The notes below the pieces were generated by a model. That model was not told the DNA's origin. It searched no databases and saw nothing but the letters and a program-made list of their open reading frames with translations. This document shows, piece by piece, positions 36,128-44,600 of a DNA stretch of 64,000 nt. Position 1 is the first letter of the stretch. The number at the start of each line of letters is the position of its first letter. The translations under genes were made by a program, and so were the position numbers. This DNA is from Herminiimonas contaminans (GTDB lineage: Bacteria > Pseudomonadota > Gammaproteobacteria > Burkholderiales > Burkholderiaceae_D): assembly GCF_015645465.1 (NCBI RefSeq), contig NZ_JADOEL010000005.1, positions 124,001 to 188,000 of the forward strand, written 5' to 3'.

Positions 36128-36859
36128 ATGATTAAAAAGACTCTTATTGCGGCCTTGATGGCCGCATTTTCTTGTGCGTCGCTGTCAGCGCATGCTGCGC
36201 TGTTCGGCGACGATGAGGCTCGCAAAGCGATCATTGATCTGCGCAGCAAAGTCGACGGTATCCAGCAAAGCAAAGCGGAAACATCCGCAGTGCTTACGCT
36301 CTCCAACCAGAACGACGCATTGAAGCAGGAAATTTCCCGCCTCAATGGCCAGATCGAAGTCTTGTCGAATGAAGTGCAGAACCTGCAGCAAAGACAAAAA
36401 GACTTCTACGTCGATCTCGACAATCGCCTGCGCAAGCTGGAACCGCAAGTCGTTGCAGTGGACGGCAAGGATGCAATGGTCGGGCAATCAGAACAGAACG
36501 CTTACGACAACGCCCTCGCCTTGTTCAAGGCTGGCGACTACAAAAAGTCAGGCAGTTCGTTTGCAGACTTCATCCAGCGCTATCCTGAATCTGCATACGC
36601 ACCTTCGGCCCAGTACTGGATAGGCAATGCCTACTATGCGCAACGTGACTACAAAAATGCGATCGCTGCGCAGCAGGCACTGTTGAAAAAATATCCGGAC
36701 AATCCAAAAGCTGCTGACGCATTGCTCAACATCGCCAGTTCGCAAGTGGAATTGAAAGACCGTTCGGCAGCCAAGAAAACCTTGGAATCCCTGGTCGCAA
36801 AATTTCCGAATGCTCCGGCCGCGCAAACCGCAAAAGAACGCCTGGCAAACTTTAAATAA
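36128..36859 (+). CDS. cpoB: Cell division coordinator CpoB (YbgF)
   Basis: Periplasmic protein of 243 residues that links peptidoglycan synthesis to Tol-driven outer membrane constriction. A signal peptide ends near SAHA. Residues 45-100 form the trimeric coiled coil (ISRLNGQIEVLSNEVQNLQQ). TPR repeats follow, beginning NAYDNALALFKAGDYKKS with the next LNIASSQVELKDRSAAKKTL. It is the last gene of the tol-pal run, followed by a terminator. Confidence 0.95.
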   Translation: MIKKTLIAALMAAFSCASLSAHAALFGDDEARKAIIDLRSKVDGIQQSKAETSAVLTLSNQNDALKQEISRLNGQIEVLSNEVQNLQQRQKDFYVDLDNRLRKLEPQVVAVDGKDAMVGQSEQNAYDNALALFKAGDYKKSGSSFADFIQRYPESAYAPSAQYWIGNAYYAQRDYKNAIAAQQALLKKYPDNPKAADALLNIASSQVELKDRSAAKKTLESLVAKFPNAPAAQTAKERLANFK

Positions 36860-36929
36860 TCAGCACTCATATATACAGGGGACGATCTGCTTATAGTCGC
36901 CAGTAAATATGTTTTAACGATTGCCCCCT

Positions 36930-36955
36930 CGCCCGCTAGTCGGGCGATTTTTTTT
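36930..36955 (+). terminator. Intrinsic terminator of the tol-pal cluster
   Basis: CGCCCG (36930-36935) and CGGGCG (36941-36946) form a GC-rich stem with a CTAGT loop, directly followed by A and eight T residues. It lies about 70 bases after cpoB. Confidence 0.92.
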
Positions 36956-37096
36956 GCCCGTAGCAGGTGCCACCCCGCTAATGCAAGACCGGCATCATGC
37001 GGCTACAGACAGAGGGGAATACAGAGGGAAAGTGCAGGTTATGCCAGTGTCAAATCACGGGATAGAAAAAACCTTAGAGAAAAAGCAGAGATGTGA

Positions 37097-37125
37097 TTGA
37101 CAGGGGTAATAAACGTTCCTATAAT
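37097..37125 (+). promoter_or_regulatory. Consensus sigma-70 promoter of tRNA-Lys
   Basis: A perfect TTGACA (37097-37102) and TATAAT (37120-37125) are separated by 17 bases, with the tRNA starting 12 bases after the -10 box. It is the strongest promoter visible in the window. Confidence 0.93.
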
Positions 37126-37136
37126 AGCTGTCTTTC

Positions 37137-37212
37137 GGGTCGTTAGCTCAGCTGGTAGAGCAGCGGACTTTTAATCCGTTGGTCGCAGGTTCGAATCCCG
37201 CACGGCCTACCA
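37137..37212 (+). tRNA. tRNA-Lys (anticodon TTT)
   Basis: A 76-base tRNA with encoded CCA (37210-37212). The acceptor arms GGGTCGT and ACGGCCT pair over seven bases with two wobbles. The D arm is GCTCAGCTGGTAGAGC, the anticodon loop CTTTTAA gives anticodon TTT, and the T arm GCAGGTTCGAATCCCGC is canonical. Phage genes begin directly downstream, so its 3' part is the likely prophage attachment site. Confidence 0.97.
37183..37212 (+). other. Probable prophage attachment core in the tRNA-Lys 3' end
   Basis: The T arm to CCA end is the usual crossover segment for tRNA-targeting integrases. Host genes end here and phage genes begin just after. The reciprocal copy would lie beyond the right edge, so the exact core cannot be set. 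Confidence 0.4.
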
Positions 37213-37233
37213 CGAATACAGTAGTAGAAGATC

Positions 37234-37265
37234 AAAAAAGGCTCTCAGAAATGGGAGCCTTTTTT
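37234..37265. terminator. Bidirectional terminator at the tRNA/prophage junction
   Basis: A stem GGCTCTC (37240-37246) with GGGAGCC (37253-37259) (one G-T pair) is flanked by six A residues on the left and T residues on the right (37260-37265). It can stop transcription from tRNA-Lys on the plus strand and from the small phage gene on the minus strand. Confidence 0.85.
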
Positions 37266-37299
37266 CATTGGTGTGTGCATTTTTCTGCCACGCAAAAAT

Positions 37300-37524
37300 T
37301 CACAGCTTCGGTTTTTTCAAAAACGAACTTGAGCATATCGATTCCATATCGCCGCCAAGAAGTCGCTCCACTTTTGTATCCCACAAAATTTCATACTCGC
37401 CTTCGGCGTACAGCTCCTTTGCGTTTTGCTCGGTCATGCGCCATCGCGTCGTGTACCACTTCTTACTTATTGGATCGATTGTCCGGACGAAATAGTGGCA
37501 TTCAATATAAGTCCAATCTTTCAT
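37300..37524 (-). CDS. Small phage protein under a LexA box, function unknown
   Basis: A 74-residue protein read toward the tRNA. The ATG at 37524 has GGAG 6 bases upstream; the frame continues to 37536 only through a TTG. It has many aromatic and charged residues (KDWTYIECHYFVRTID, then KKWYTTRWRMTEQNAKELY), no membrane segment and no known motif. The LexA box 16 bases upstream of its start suggests it is switched on by DNA damage. I do not recognise a family. Confidence 0.7.
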   Translation of the reverse strand: MKDWTYIECHYFVRTIDPISKKWYTTRWRMTEQNAKELYAEGEYEILWDTKVERLLGGDMESICSSSFLKKPKL

Positions 37525-37539
37525 GATGCACTCCAATTA

Positions 37540-37555
37540 CTGTACAAAAATACAG
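37540..37555. promoter_or_regulatory. LexA-type SOS box
   Basis: CTGTACAAAAATACAG fits the CTGT-N8-ACAG LexA consensus exactly, within a larger TACTGT...ACAGTA palindrome. It lies 16 bases before the start of the small minus-strand gene and 61 bases before the SRAP gene, so it can control both divergent genes. Confidence 0.8.
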
Positions 37556-37616
37556 TATATCAAACCCGGCGAACAGGCTTCAAAATGGCCGGTCAGCCAC
37601 AACTACAGAGTGTTCT

Positions 37617-38267
37617 ATGTGCGTCACCTACACGCCTTCCCGCCGCGAGGAATTAGCTGAGATATTCCGGTCGCCGGCACCAACAGACGCCACCTGGCCG
37701 GATCAAACATGGCAGGACTATGACGCGCCAATCATTCGATTTGATGATCGCGGCGAACGGGAAACAATCATCGCTTCGTATGGCATGGTGCCGCAGAACC
37801 AGATACACGGTACCGGCAAGAAATTCAGCACCATGAATGCGCGGGCGGAAACGATTGGCGAAAGACGCAGCTACGCGAAGCCCTGGCGCGAGGGTCAATT
37901 GTGCCTGGTGCCGATGACAGTGTTCTACGAGCCCAATTGGGAAACCGGCAAGCACGTGCGCTGGGGAATAGGCATGGCCGACGCGTCACCGTTTGCGGTG
38001 GCCGGCCTTTGGCGAGAATCAAAATCGCCTGAAGGTGAAACAGTGCATTCCTTTACGCAGCTGACCATCAATGCCGATGACCATCCGCTGATGAATCACT
38101 TTCACAAGCCAGGCGAGGAAAAGCGGTCGCTCGTGATTGTGCCAGCTACTGATTGGGATGATTGGCTGTCATGCAGAAATCCGGAAATAGCGCGATCTTT
38201 CTTGCGGCCGTATCCAGCGGACGCTATGACGGCGGCACCGGTGCCGGATAAAACCCGTTCTCGATAG
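37617..38267 (+). CDS. SRAP-family (YedK/HMCES) abasic-site DNA-protein crosslinking protein
   Basis: Predicted 216-residue SOS-response-associated protein that crosslinks through its second residue to abasic sites in single-stranded DNA. The invariant Cys2 follows the initiator Met (MCVTYTP). The active-site elements are NARAE near 74-78, FYEPNW with Glu105, and the His region DDHPLMNHFHKPGEEKR near 155-170; the usual HxRMP form of the last motif is altered, suggesting a divergent phage subgroup. It is the only plus-strand gene in the prophage part seen, lies beside a LexA box, and its 3' end overlaps Rz tail-to-tail by 44 bases. Confidence 0.9.
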   Translation: MCVTYTPSRREELAEIFRSPAPTDATWPDQTWQDYDAPIIRFDDRGERETIIASYGMVPQNQIHGTGKKFSTMNARAETIGERRSYAKPWREGQLCLVPMTVFYEPNWETGKHVRWGIGMADASPFAVAGLWRESKSPEGETVHSFTQLTINADDHPLMNHFHKPGEEKRSLVIVPATDWDDWLSCRNPEIARSFLRPYPADAMTAAPVPDKTRSR

Positions 38268-38715
38268 CCCAGTTCTGCAGGCCGCGACAAATGGCTGTCA
38301 CTCCGTCTGCTTCTTTGCGACGATCCCGAAGTCTTCGTTCAATGTCTTCTGGAAGTGCAATGGTTCCGGAAGTGGCACCATCAGATCGGCTGGCACCTGT
38401 GGTTTCGGTTTTTCCGGCAATTTGGTCACAGGTCGAGGCAGGGAGCCGCAACCGGCCAGCAGGCTGATAAGCGCGAATATCGCGCAATTCTTTTTGATAG
38501 TCATTGGACACCTTCAGGTTAGCCGCTTGCTGGCGGTCGAGTTCGATTGCAATGTCGGCGGCACTGTCTTTCCACGCCTGCAGGTCAGATTCCTGTTGCT
38601 TGACCAAGACGGCATTGGATCCATTCCGGTTGCCAGCGTTATAGACATACCAGTGGGAGCTGACCAACGCCAGTACGAATACCAGCGCGGCGACGAGTTT
38701 GGCGGTCACGCTCAT
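38224..38715 (-). CDS. Rz-like inner membrane spanin
   Basis: Predicted i-spanin of 163 residues for the last step of host lysis. One N-terminal helix (AALVFVLALVSSHWYVY) is followed by a periplasmic coiled region rich in Gln/Asp/Lys (VLVKQQESDLQAWKDSA, ELDRQQAANLKVSNDYQKEL). Its start overlaps the holin stop, and a lipoprotein frame (Rz1) is nested inside. The 3' end overlaps the SRAP gene on the other strand. Confidence 0.85.
   Translation of the reverse strand: MSVTAKLVAALVFVLALVSSHWYVYNAGNRNGSNAVLVKQQESDLQAWKDSAADIAIELDRQQAANLKVSNDYQKELRDIRAYQPAGRLRLPASTCDQIAGKTETTGASRSDGATSGTIALPEDIERRLRDRRKEADGVTAICRGLQNWAIENGFYPAPVPPS
38298..38504 (-). CDS. Rz1-like outer membrane spanin lipoprotein, nested in Rz
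   Basis: A 68-residue lipoprotein encoded in the +1 frame wholly within the Rz gene. The signal ends in the lipobox LLAGC (Cys19), and the mature part is proline-rich (GSLPRPVTKLPEKPKPQVP), as expected for o-spanins. GAAGGTG lies about 6 bases before its ATG. With Rz it would bridge the periplasm and fuse inner and outer membranes. Confidence 0.85.
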   Translation of the reverse strand: MTIKKNCAIFALISLLAGCGSLPRPVTKLPEKPKPQVPADLMVPLPEPLHFQKTLNEDFGIVAKKQTE

Positions 38716-38894
38716 TCCTTCGGCTCCTTCACTTTCTGCACTGTGTTGCCAGCGATGTAGGCTGCAACCGTACCGATGATGATGTCGCGGAAGACGACAT
38801 CAGTAATCTTCCCCTCCCACATCAACCAGGTGCAAACAATGCCGCATCCGAGCGTGAGCAGAAAGCGCCGTCCGCCGACTTTGGTCATGATCAT
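38712..38894 (-). CDS. Putative holin (two membrane segments)
   Basis: A 60-residue protein from the ATG at 38894 (ATGA overlap with lysozyme; GGAGG just upstream; ATG at 38888 is an alternative). Two hydrophobic segments (about 10-25, FLLTLGCGIVCTWLMW, and 36-50, RDIIIGTVAAYIAGN) and a charged tail fit small class II holins. Its place between lysozyme and Rz supports a lysis role. Confidence 0.75.
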   Translation of the reverse strand: MIMTKVGGRRFLLTLGCGIVCTWLMWEGKITDVVFRDIIIGTVAAYIAGNTVQKVKEPKE

Positions 38895-39406
38895 GAATCC
38901 TCCGCTGCGTAATCGAGGTTTCCGGCTACCCGGTTTGTCCAACCCTTCCCGAATGTTGGCCATGTCGACAATGATGTGTAGTGGCGTAAACGTTGCGCAT
39001 TGAAACGCATGAGTACATCAGTCACAGACATCGCCTTTACTGCTGCAATCGTCATGGCGCCAATCTTCCCATCGTCTGCCACCCTTACTGCGCGCTGCAA
39101 CGCACGTTTGGCATTCCCCATGCCGGCATTCACAGCAAAGTCCCAAAGCTGAAATATGATCGCCCCATCAATTTCGTCAGCCCCGATCTTCAGCCACCAG
39201 TCGCGCTTGTAAATCGCCTTGGCCGTGGCTAGCGTGAGATTTTCAATGTCGATGTCCGGATAGGTGTTTGCAGCAATCCCAAACTTGGTACCCTTCAAAA
39301 CGCCAACGCCCGGCTTGCCGCCAGTCCAGTTGCCCGGGTCTTTTGGGTCTTTGCTGAAACCGGCCTCATGTCCGATCAGACGGTCGAATGCTTCATCGAA
39401 GTTCAT
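38891..39406 (-). CDS. Phage endolysin, glycoside hydrolase family 108
   Basis: Predicted peptidoglycan hydrolase of 171 residues. The GH108 signature LIGHEAGFSKDPKDPGNWTG near residues 10-29 holds the catalytic Glu14, and the C-terminal part (AIYKRDWWLKIGAD, FDFAVNAG-like DFAVNAGMGNAKRALQ) is the family's peptidoglycan-binding portion. The ATG at 39406 overlaps the preceding stop (ATGA). No signal peptide or SAR helix is present, so it depends on the holin. Confidence 0.92.
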   Translation of the reverse strand: MNFDEAFDRLIGHEAGFSKDPKDPGNWTGGKPGVGVLKGTKFGIAANTYPDIDIENLTLATAKAIYKRDWWLKIGADEIDGAIIFQLWDFAVNAGMGNAKRALQRAVRVADDGKIGAMTIAAVKAMSVTDVLMRFNAQRLRHYTSLSTWPTFGKGWTNRVAGNLDYAAEDS

Positions 39407-39738
39407 TTGTGCAAATACTCCTTTGTCGCAAACAACACGGCTCCGCCAAGCGCCAACAAAGTCGCCCACACGCCGCGTTCGATCAACTTGGCGCGCATGT
39501 CGTTCCAGAATTTTTCCCGCGCTTCAGCTTTACGAATCATGGATTCATGAAACCGGCGATGACCATCTGGATCGCCATCAGGGAAACCAGCAAGGACACG
39601 GTCGACCTTGCCTTCTAAAATTTCCATATGGTTTGCACTCTCTGTATGTCGCTGGTCAAAGCTGCGCTGCAGACCTTTGACGGCATTCAATACAGGATCT
39701 GTCGCACGGCGCTCGCCTATTTTCTCTGTCGGCCTCAT
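39403..39738 (-). CDS. Phage lysis-region protein with C-terminal membrane helix
   Basis: A 111-residue protein with a charged, probably coiled N-terminal part (RHTESANHMEILEGKVDRV) and one helix at the C-terminus (GVWATLLALGGAVLFATKEY). It overlaps the genes on both sides by ATGA. Such proteins upstream of lysozymes may be antiholins or accessory holins; no family was recognised with confidence. Confidence 0.7.
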   Translation of the reverse strand: MRPTEKIGERRATDPVLNAVKGLQRSFDQRHTESANHMEILEGKVDRVLAGFPDGDPDGHRRFHESMIRKAEAREKFWNDMRAKLIERGVWATLLALGGAVLFATKEYLHK

Positions 39739-40145
39739 CCTTCAATCCCAGCCGCCAGAGTAAAAAGCTGATCAAGGTCTTCATCCGTCAATTCCAGCAA
39801 TGGTGCCATTGCAAGAATGATGGGTGACTGCCGGCGAAATTCCTGCACAGTGTTCCAGGCGATAACGGTCAGCGGGTCGGTAGCTGGGTCGGCCATGATC
39901 GCGTTAACCTGGTCAAGCAAGCCGGCCTTATGCAACTGCGCTATACCTTGAAAGCGGGAGATAACCTGCGGCACTGCCGGAGGCTCTGGCTCAATCACCT
40001 TTTCGCGCACAACACCGTCAACATATTCATGGGTGGACATGGTGCAGTCGTCCGGGCAAGGCACCCAGGACATTGATTCATGGACGTCAAACGGGAGAGC
40101 TGCAACGTCGACAATTCTCCCTTCAAATATCAGCGCATATTTCAT
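39735..40145 (-). CDS. Phage protein downstream of the tail fibre (tail fibre assembly-like)
   Basis: A 136-residue soluble protein from the ATG at 40145, which overlaps the tail fibre stop (TAATG). The start MKYALIFEGRIVDVA and the Pro-rich EPEPPAVPQVISRFQGIAQLH resemble proteins that follow tail fibres and are often annotated as tail fibre assembly or XkdW-like. The C-terminal acidic helix (LLELTDEDLDQLF) is distinctive. Function not shown. Confidence 0.65.
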   Translation of the reverse strand: MKYALIFEGRIVDVAALPFDVHESMSWVPCPDDCTMSTHEYVDGVVREKVIEPEPPAVPQVISRFQGIAQLHKAGLLDQVNAIMADPATDPLTVIAWNTVQEFRRQSPIILAMAPLLELTDEDLDQLFTLAAGIEG

Positions 40146-41575
40146 TACGCATACTCCCAAACGATGACAACTCCAGAGCCGCCAGTTGAACCAAGTTGTC
40201 CCGCCGCGTTAGTAGCACTACCACCACCACCAGAACCAGAGTTAGCCGCACCATTTCCACCGCGCATATCCGATCCGTTTGCAACAGAAAAACCTGCACC
40301 ACCGAAACGAGATGCACCGCCTTCACCAGACGCGTTGTATCCGTTTGAAACACTCTGATTAGTATTGGAACGTCCTCCAGGATTACCAACACAATTCAAA
40401 TCCGCTCCAGTTGACACCCCTCCTGCACCGCCTACAAGAGAGCCAACAGACGCGCTGCCAGCCCCACCACCGCCTCCGGAACATGTCACATGAGAACCAA
40501 ATGAAGACGCCCCACCATTCCCACCCGTGCCACCAACGGCCCCAGCCGTCCCGCCATTGCCAATAGTTACGGTCTCACTTGCAGCAAGAGCCGATGCAAG
40601 AATTTTTTTCATCCCATAACCACCAGCCCCACCACCGGCTGAAGCAGACGAAGTAGCAGCAGAACCCCCTCCACCACCACCACCACCTTGAACCTCCACC
40701 ACTACAAAAGCTGGATTGTTTGTTGCTTTCGTGTACGTGCCAGTTGCTGTTATTACTTGAAAGCCAATCAACCGACCGATTCGTCCATCAACATAAGATT
40801 TGTTTGTTGCTTGATTTGCAGTTGTTGGAGTTGGGACGATCGGCGAATCGGTAAATGTCTTGATGCCAGCGATGGATTCACCGCCAGTGCGGTGCACTAG
40901 ATTCGTAGGATTGATTGATGCCGCACTCGCCTCCGCCTCACTAGCTGAAGCCTCTGCATCAAGTCGGGCATTTTCGACCTCATTCACCACCTCGATAACC
41001 GCATTCAATGAAACATTCGCCGAGAAAGCGCTATTCGCAGCATCTTGCGCACTTGCCGCAGCCGCACTAGCAAGACTATCCGGATCTACATCGCTATTGA
41101 TGAGCTTCGTACCATCAGCCGACCACTTTAAGCCGCGACCGGGTACCGGGCGCGGCAATTCCGCTGACACATCGCTAACGCTGACGGGCAGCTTAAACGA
41201 GCGGTCAATTTGTTCCTGCTGTTGTTGGCCGACCATAGCCAGGCGGTCGAACACGTCTTCATGAATCTCCGCAAAATAGCTGCCTTGATTACGCAAATCA
41301 GTAAGCTGCGTTGTAGATAGAAGGCGTATGCCAGTAATCCGCGTGTTGAGCGGCGCAGGATTCGTCAGAACGATGTTGCCGCCGTTGTAACCGCCGGCAC
41401 CGGTGACCTCATAATCGGTGTGCAAAATCAATGGAGCGGAATCGATACCGGTAAGCAAGTCGGTTTGAATGACAACAAAGTCAGATTCGCGGTAAATGCG
41501 GAATCCATAGGGGATTTCCCGAGTTACCCCGTCCCCTAGCGCAAACACCTTGTTATTCGTTGACTGTACGGTCAT
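40145..41575 (-). CDS. Tail fibre with T7-type base and glycine-rich tip
   Basis: Predicted receptor-binding fibre of 476 residues. Residues 1-130 match the T7 gp17 N-terminal anchoring domain (FALGDGVTREIPYGFRIY). Residues 165-220 are an Ala/Ser/Glu coiled stalk. From 297 to the end is a Gly-rich domain with an eight-Gly run and repeated GGxGG units (GGAGGYG, GNGGASS, GGGGGAGSA) ending GGSGVVIVWEYA. Such ends resemble phage adhesins built from packed polyglycine helices. On the plus strand the region is visibly rich in CCACCACC. No variable-repeat pair or reverse transcriptase is seen. Confidence 0.9.
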   Translation of the reverse strand: MTVQSTNNKVFALGDGVTREIPYGFRIYRESDFVVIQTDLLTGIDSAPLILHTDYEVTGAGGYNGGNIVLTNPAPLNTRITGIRLLSTTQLTDLRNQGSYFAEIHEDVFDRLAMVGQQQQEQIDRSFKLPVSVSDVSAELPRPVPGRGLKWSADGTKLINSDVDPDSLASAAAASAQDAANSAFSANVSLNAVIEVVNEVENARLDAEASASEAEASAASINPTNLVHRTGGESIAGIKTFTDSPIVPTPTTANQATNKSYVDGRIGRLIGFQVITATGTYTKATNNPAFVVVEVQGGGGGGGGSAATSSASAGGGAGGYGMKKILASALAASETVTIGNGGTAGAVGGTGGNGGASSFGSHVTCSGGGGGAGSASVGSLVGGAGGVSTGADLNCVGNPGGRSNTNQSVSNGYNASGEGGASRFGGAGFSVANGSDMRGGNGAANSGSGGGGSATNAAGQLGSTGGSGVVIVWEYA

Positions 41576-41644
41576 TGCTTCACCCCATTCATTTGTGCGC
41601 GATTTTTTGCGAAAAGAACGGGAGAAATCAATTGCATATTGAAA

Positions 41645-44600
41645 TTATTCACGCGGCGCACCGAATGCCAACGCGGCAGGGTTCTGTGTTTTACCCTCTT
41701 TCATTGCAATAAAACCATCCACCAGGTTTTGCAACATCCCAGCAGGATAGTGAAACAGTATCCCGGCCGTGTTGTTCGCCGCTTTGATAAAGGCTGCGTC
41801 CGCCTCACCCTGTCCGACCTGCTTGACCAACTTTGATGCCTCGGCGAAGAACCGCGCGCCGGCGGGTCCGCTATACCCAAACATGCCCTGAATGGCGCCA
41901 GACAACTCCCGCACACCGATTAAGGTACCGGTCATGTAGCTCAATTGTTCCTTGGCCAGCCATGCATACCATTCGTCATCGTCATCATCGCCCTTTCCCA
42001 TTGCTTCCTTCAGGGCGCCGGAAAGGACAGTCGGAATCGTGTACAGCAGCATCATGTCGACGGCAAAACGTCCAACATCGTCAACTTTGCGGAAGTCGGT
42101 ACGCTTGGCCGATTCGACAGTAAGGTTCCATGTCGAACTGAAGTATGAATAGAAGGTAGTCCACATTTTTTTCAATGGCCCACCACGCTGCACACTGGCC
42201 AAATCCTTGACCTGGCCGCCGCCTTGCGCGTCAATTACCGCCTGATCTGCAAGTGCGATCGCTCGCGGCTCATCGTTGTTTGTTTCGCTCATGTAGCGCT
42301 CATAAGCCCCCAGCCATGTGGGAATATCGACAACTGCTTGCATCTTTACGATCATGTAAAAATAGGTGGATTCGATGTCAGACTTCAGTCCGCCGGCACT
42401 TATCTGGTTGCGAATTTCAGCAATTTCACGGTTCTGAGTCTTGGTGCGCAGACGCATCATGTCAGAGCGCTCATAGACAAACTTCGTGGCGTTTTCCATA
42501 TGCAGCGCGTCGCCGATGTAGCGCGAGATACCGCGCCCCATCCACTTGGCACCGATCTTGACGGTTGACTGTGTAAAGCCCAAAGGCTGCATCAGTGCCG
42601 TCGATACCTTCCAGCCCATTGCCGCCACGGTCACGCCGCTACGCAACCACGACATACTCCGCTCTACCGAGTCGCGCGCTCCGACCTCGCCGGCAGCAAC
42701 ATCGACTATCGCGTCGGAAATCGCCTTGTAAGTCTCGATACCGTAATAGTCGAGAATCGCACCATTCAATTTTGATGAGCCGAGAATCTTGTTAAGGTCG
42801 ATCAGCACTTCGCGATGTGTGAGCGTTTGCAATACCGTGTCGATGTGCTGCAGGCCGACGCCCAAATCCAGCTTTATCTTGCGATTAATGATTTTCCCGG
42901 CACGTCCTTCAGTGAAGCCCGTATCGACGCCAGGACGCGCCACAGCGCCGCGCATTATGCGGTCGGCTTCTTCCTTCGCCCTATCGGTGTAGGAGCGCAC
43001 AGAGTGGCGCTCATCGTATTTAATGGGGTAATAGCCGCCCTCGATGCGGCGGCCACTTGGCAACACAAAGCCGGACGCCTGAACCTTCTCCGGAGCGACC
43101 CCGTTGACGCGCTTGTCCTGAGCTGATATTTCCGGCCAATAGGAATCTATCAATTTCCACATGCCTTCTACGAACTGCCATTCGTGCGGCTGCAATTTAT
43201 CCAGTGCGGCAAGCACTTGCTGGTCAGTCCAGTTGTAGCCGTCACGGATACGCTGGCGATTGCCATCGTTCCCATAGTTCAATGCCAGGGAAAGGATGTC
43301 AGACTTAGACATGCTCATGCCCAGCGACGGGTAATAATCTTTTGAGAGCAGCCCCAATCCCTTGATCTTGTTCCCGATACCAGGCTTGCGGAGCAGGTCA
43401 TACAGTGCCGACAACTTCTGCGTCGCTTCTTCAGTCAAAACCGCTTTACGGTTCCCTGCCTCATTGATTGGCGCCATGAAGGTGCGCCACATGAAACCCT
43501 CGGTCTTGAAGCCGTCCATTTCGCCGAACAATGAAGACAGCTTGCGGTGAGCAACAAAGTAGCCGTCGCGCATCTCGCGGGCGGAATCCAGCCATGTGCG
43601 TGTGCCAATTGGCGCGCGCTTCTCACCCTTCGCGTTATCGACGATTGATTCGACTCCCTCGGCCACGACATCCGCCAGCTCGCGCTTGGCTTTGTCTGTA
43701 AGCAGTTTTGTCTTCAGATTGACCAGGTGTTCGATATTGGCGATGGCATCACGAACGGCAAGCAATTGGTCGAACGCCAGCGTTTTGTAGTTTCGGCGCT
43801 CAGCGTCCAGCAGGACGGAATCAGGAATCTGTACCGACTCGCCATTTTCAAGTTTCTCAGAAATGAAATTCAGCAGCTTTTCACGGCGGACAATATCAGT
43901 CTTCGACACATCGGCGAATTCGTACTGATCCAGCAGGTCATCGATTTGTTCCAGATAGGTCGCCCCAGCTTTACCGAACTTGGTGCGCGCTTTGCCCTTC
44001 AGGAATTTGCGGGCATAGGAATATATTTCGTCTGTGGCCTCCCGTGCTGCAGTTGCCTCCCTGTACAGATAGTGATTCAGCAGCTCACGCTGCTTCTGAA
44101 TCGCAGCTTCCATAGCATCACCAGCGGCCATCGCTTTGAATGCTGCCTTGCCGGCCTTGCGCTCTGCCAAAAGGTAAGCATGAGGATTGATGTCGCGGAC
44201 AGCGGTCTGACCTATCAGGCCGCGCGCAGCATTACGGAATGCCGAGACTGGCGGTGTTTCGGTTGCAGCCCGGGCAGCGCGCTTGGCTTCGCGCGCCTCA
44301 TCCTTGATCTGCTTAATTTCAGCTTTCAGCTCGCTAATACGTTCATTCGAGATGCCGCGTTCCATTTCGACAACAAGGTTCTTCTCGGCCTCCATCCAGC
44401 GGCGTTCATACGCACGTTCGCGCGCTTCGAAGTCTGAATTAGACTTTGCCTTGTTGCGCTCAACTTTTACGAATGGCTCGACCTCGATCTGTTTTTTCCG
44501 TAGCGCCTGCAATTCCAACCGCAGGATATTTGCTTGCTCATCGTTGTGCAGCGATTCGATGGCCTCGTCCGCAAGCGTTCCGTCGATCATCATGTCGCCA

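Noticed and set aside
36860-37136. Possible small RNA between cpoB and tRNA-Lys
   Set aside because: The stretch is explained by the tol-pal terminator and the tRNA promoter; no further structure was evident.
40145-41575. CCACCACC-rich plus-strand tract as a tandem DNA repeat
   Set aside because: It is the reverse complement of glycine codons in the fibre tip and has no regular repeat unit.
37213-42000. Diversity-generating retroelement expected from the BPP-1 resemblance
   Set aside because: No reverse transcriptase frame, no avd-like gene and no adenine-variable repeat pair near the fibre gene were seen in the window.
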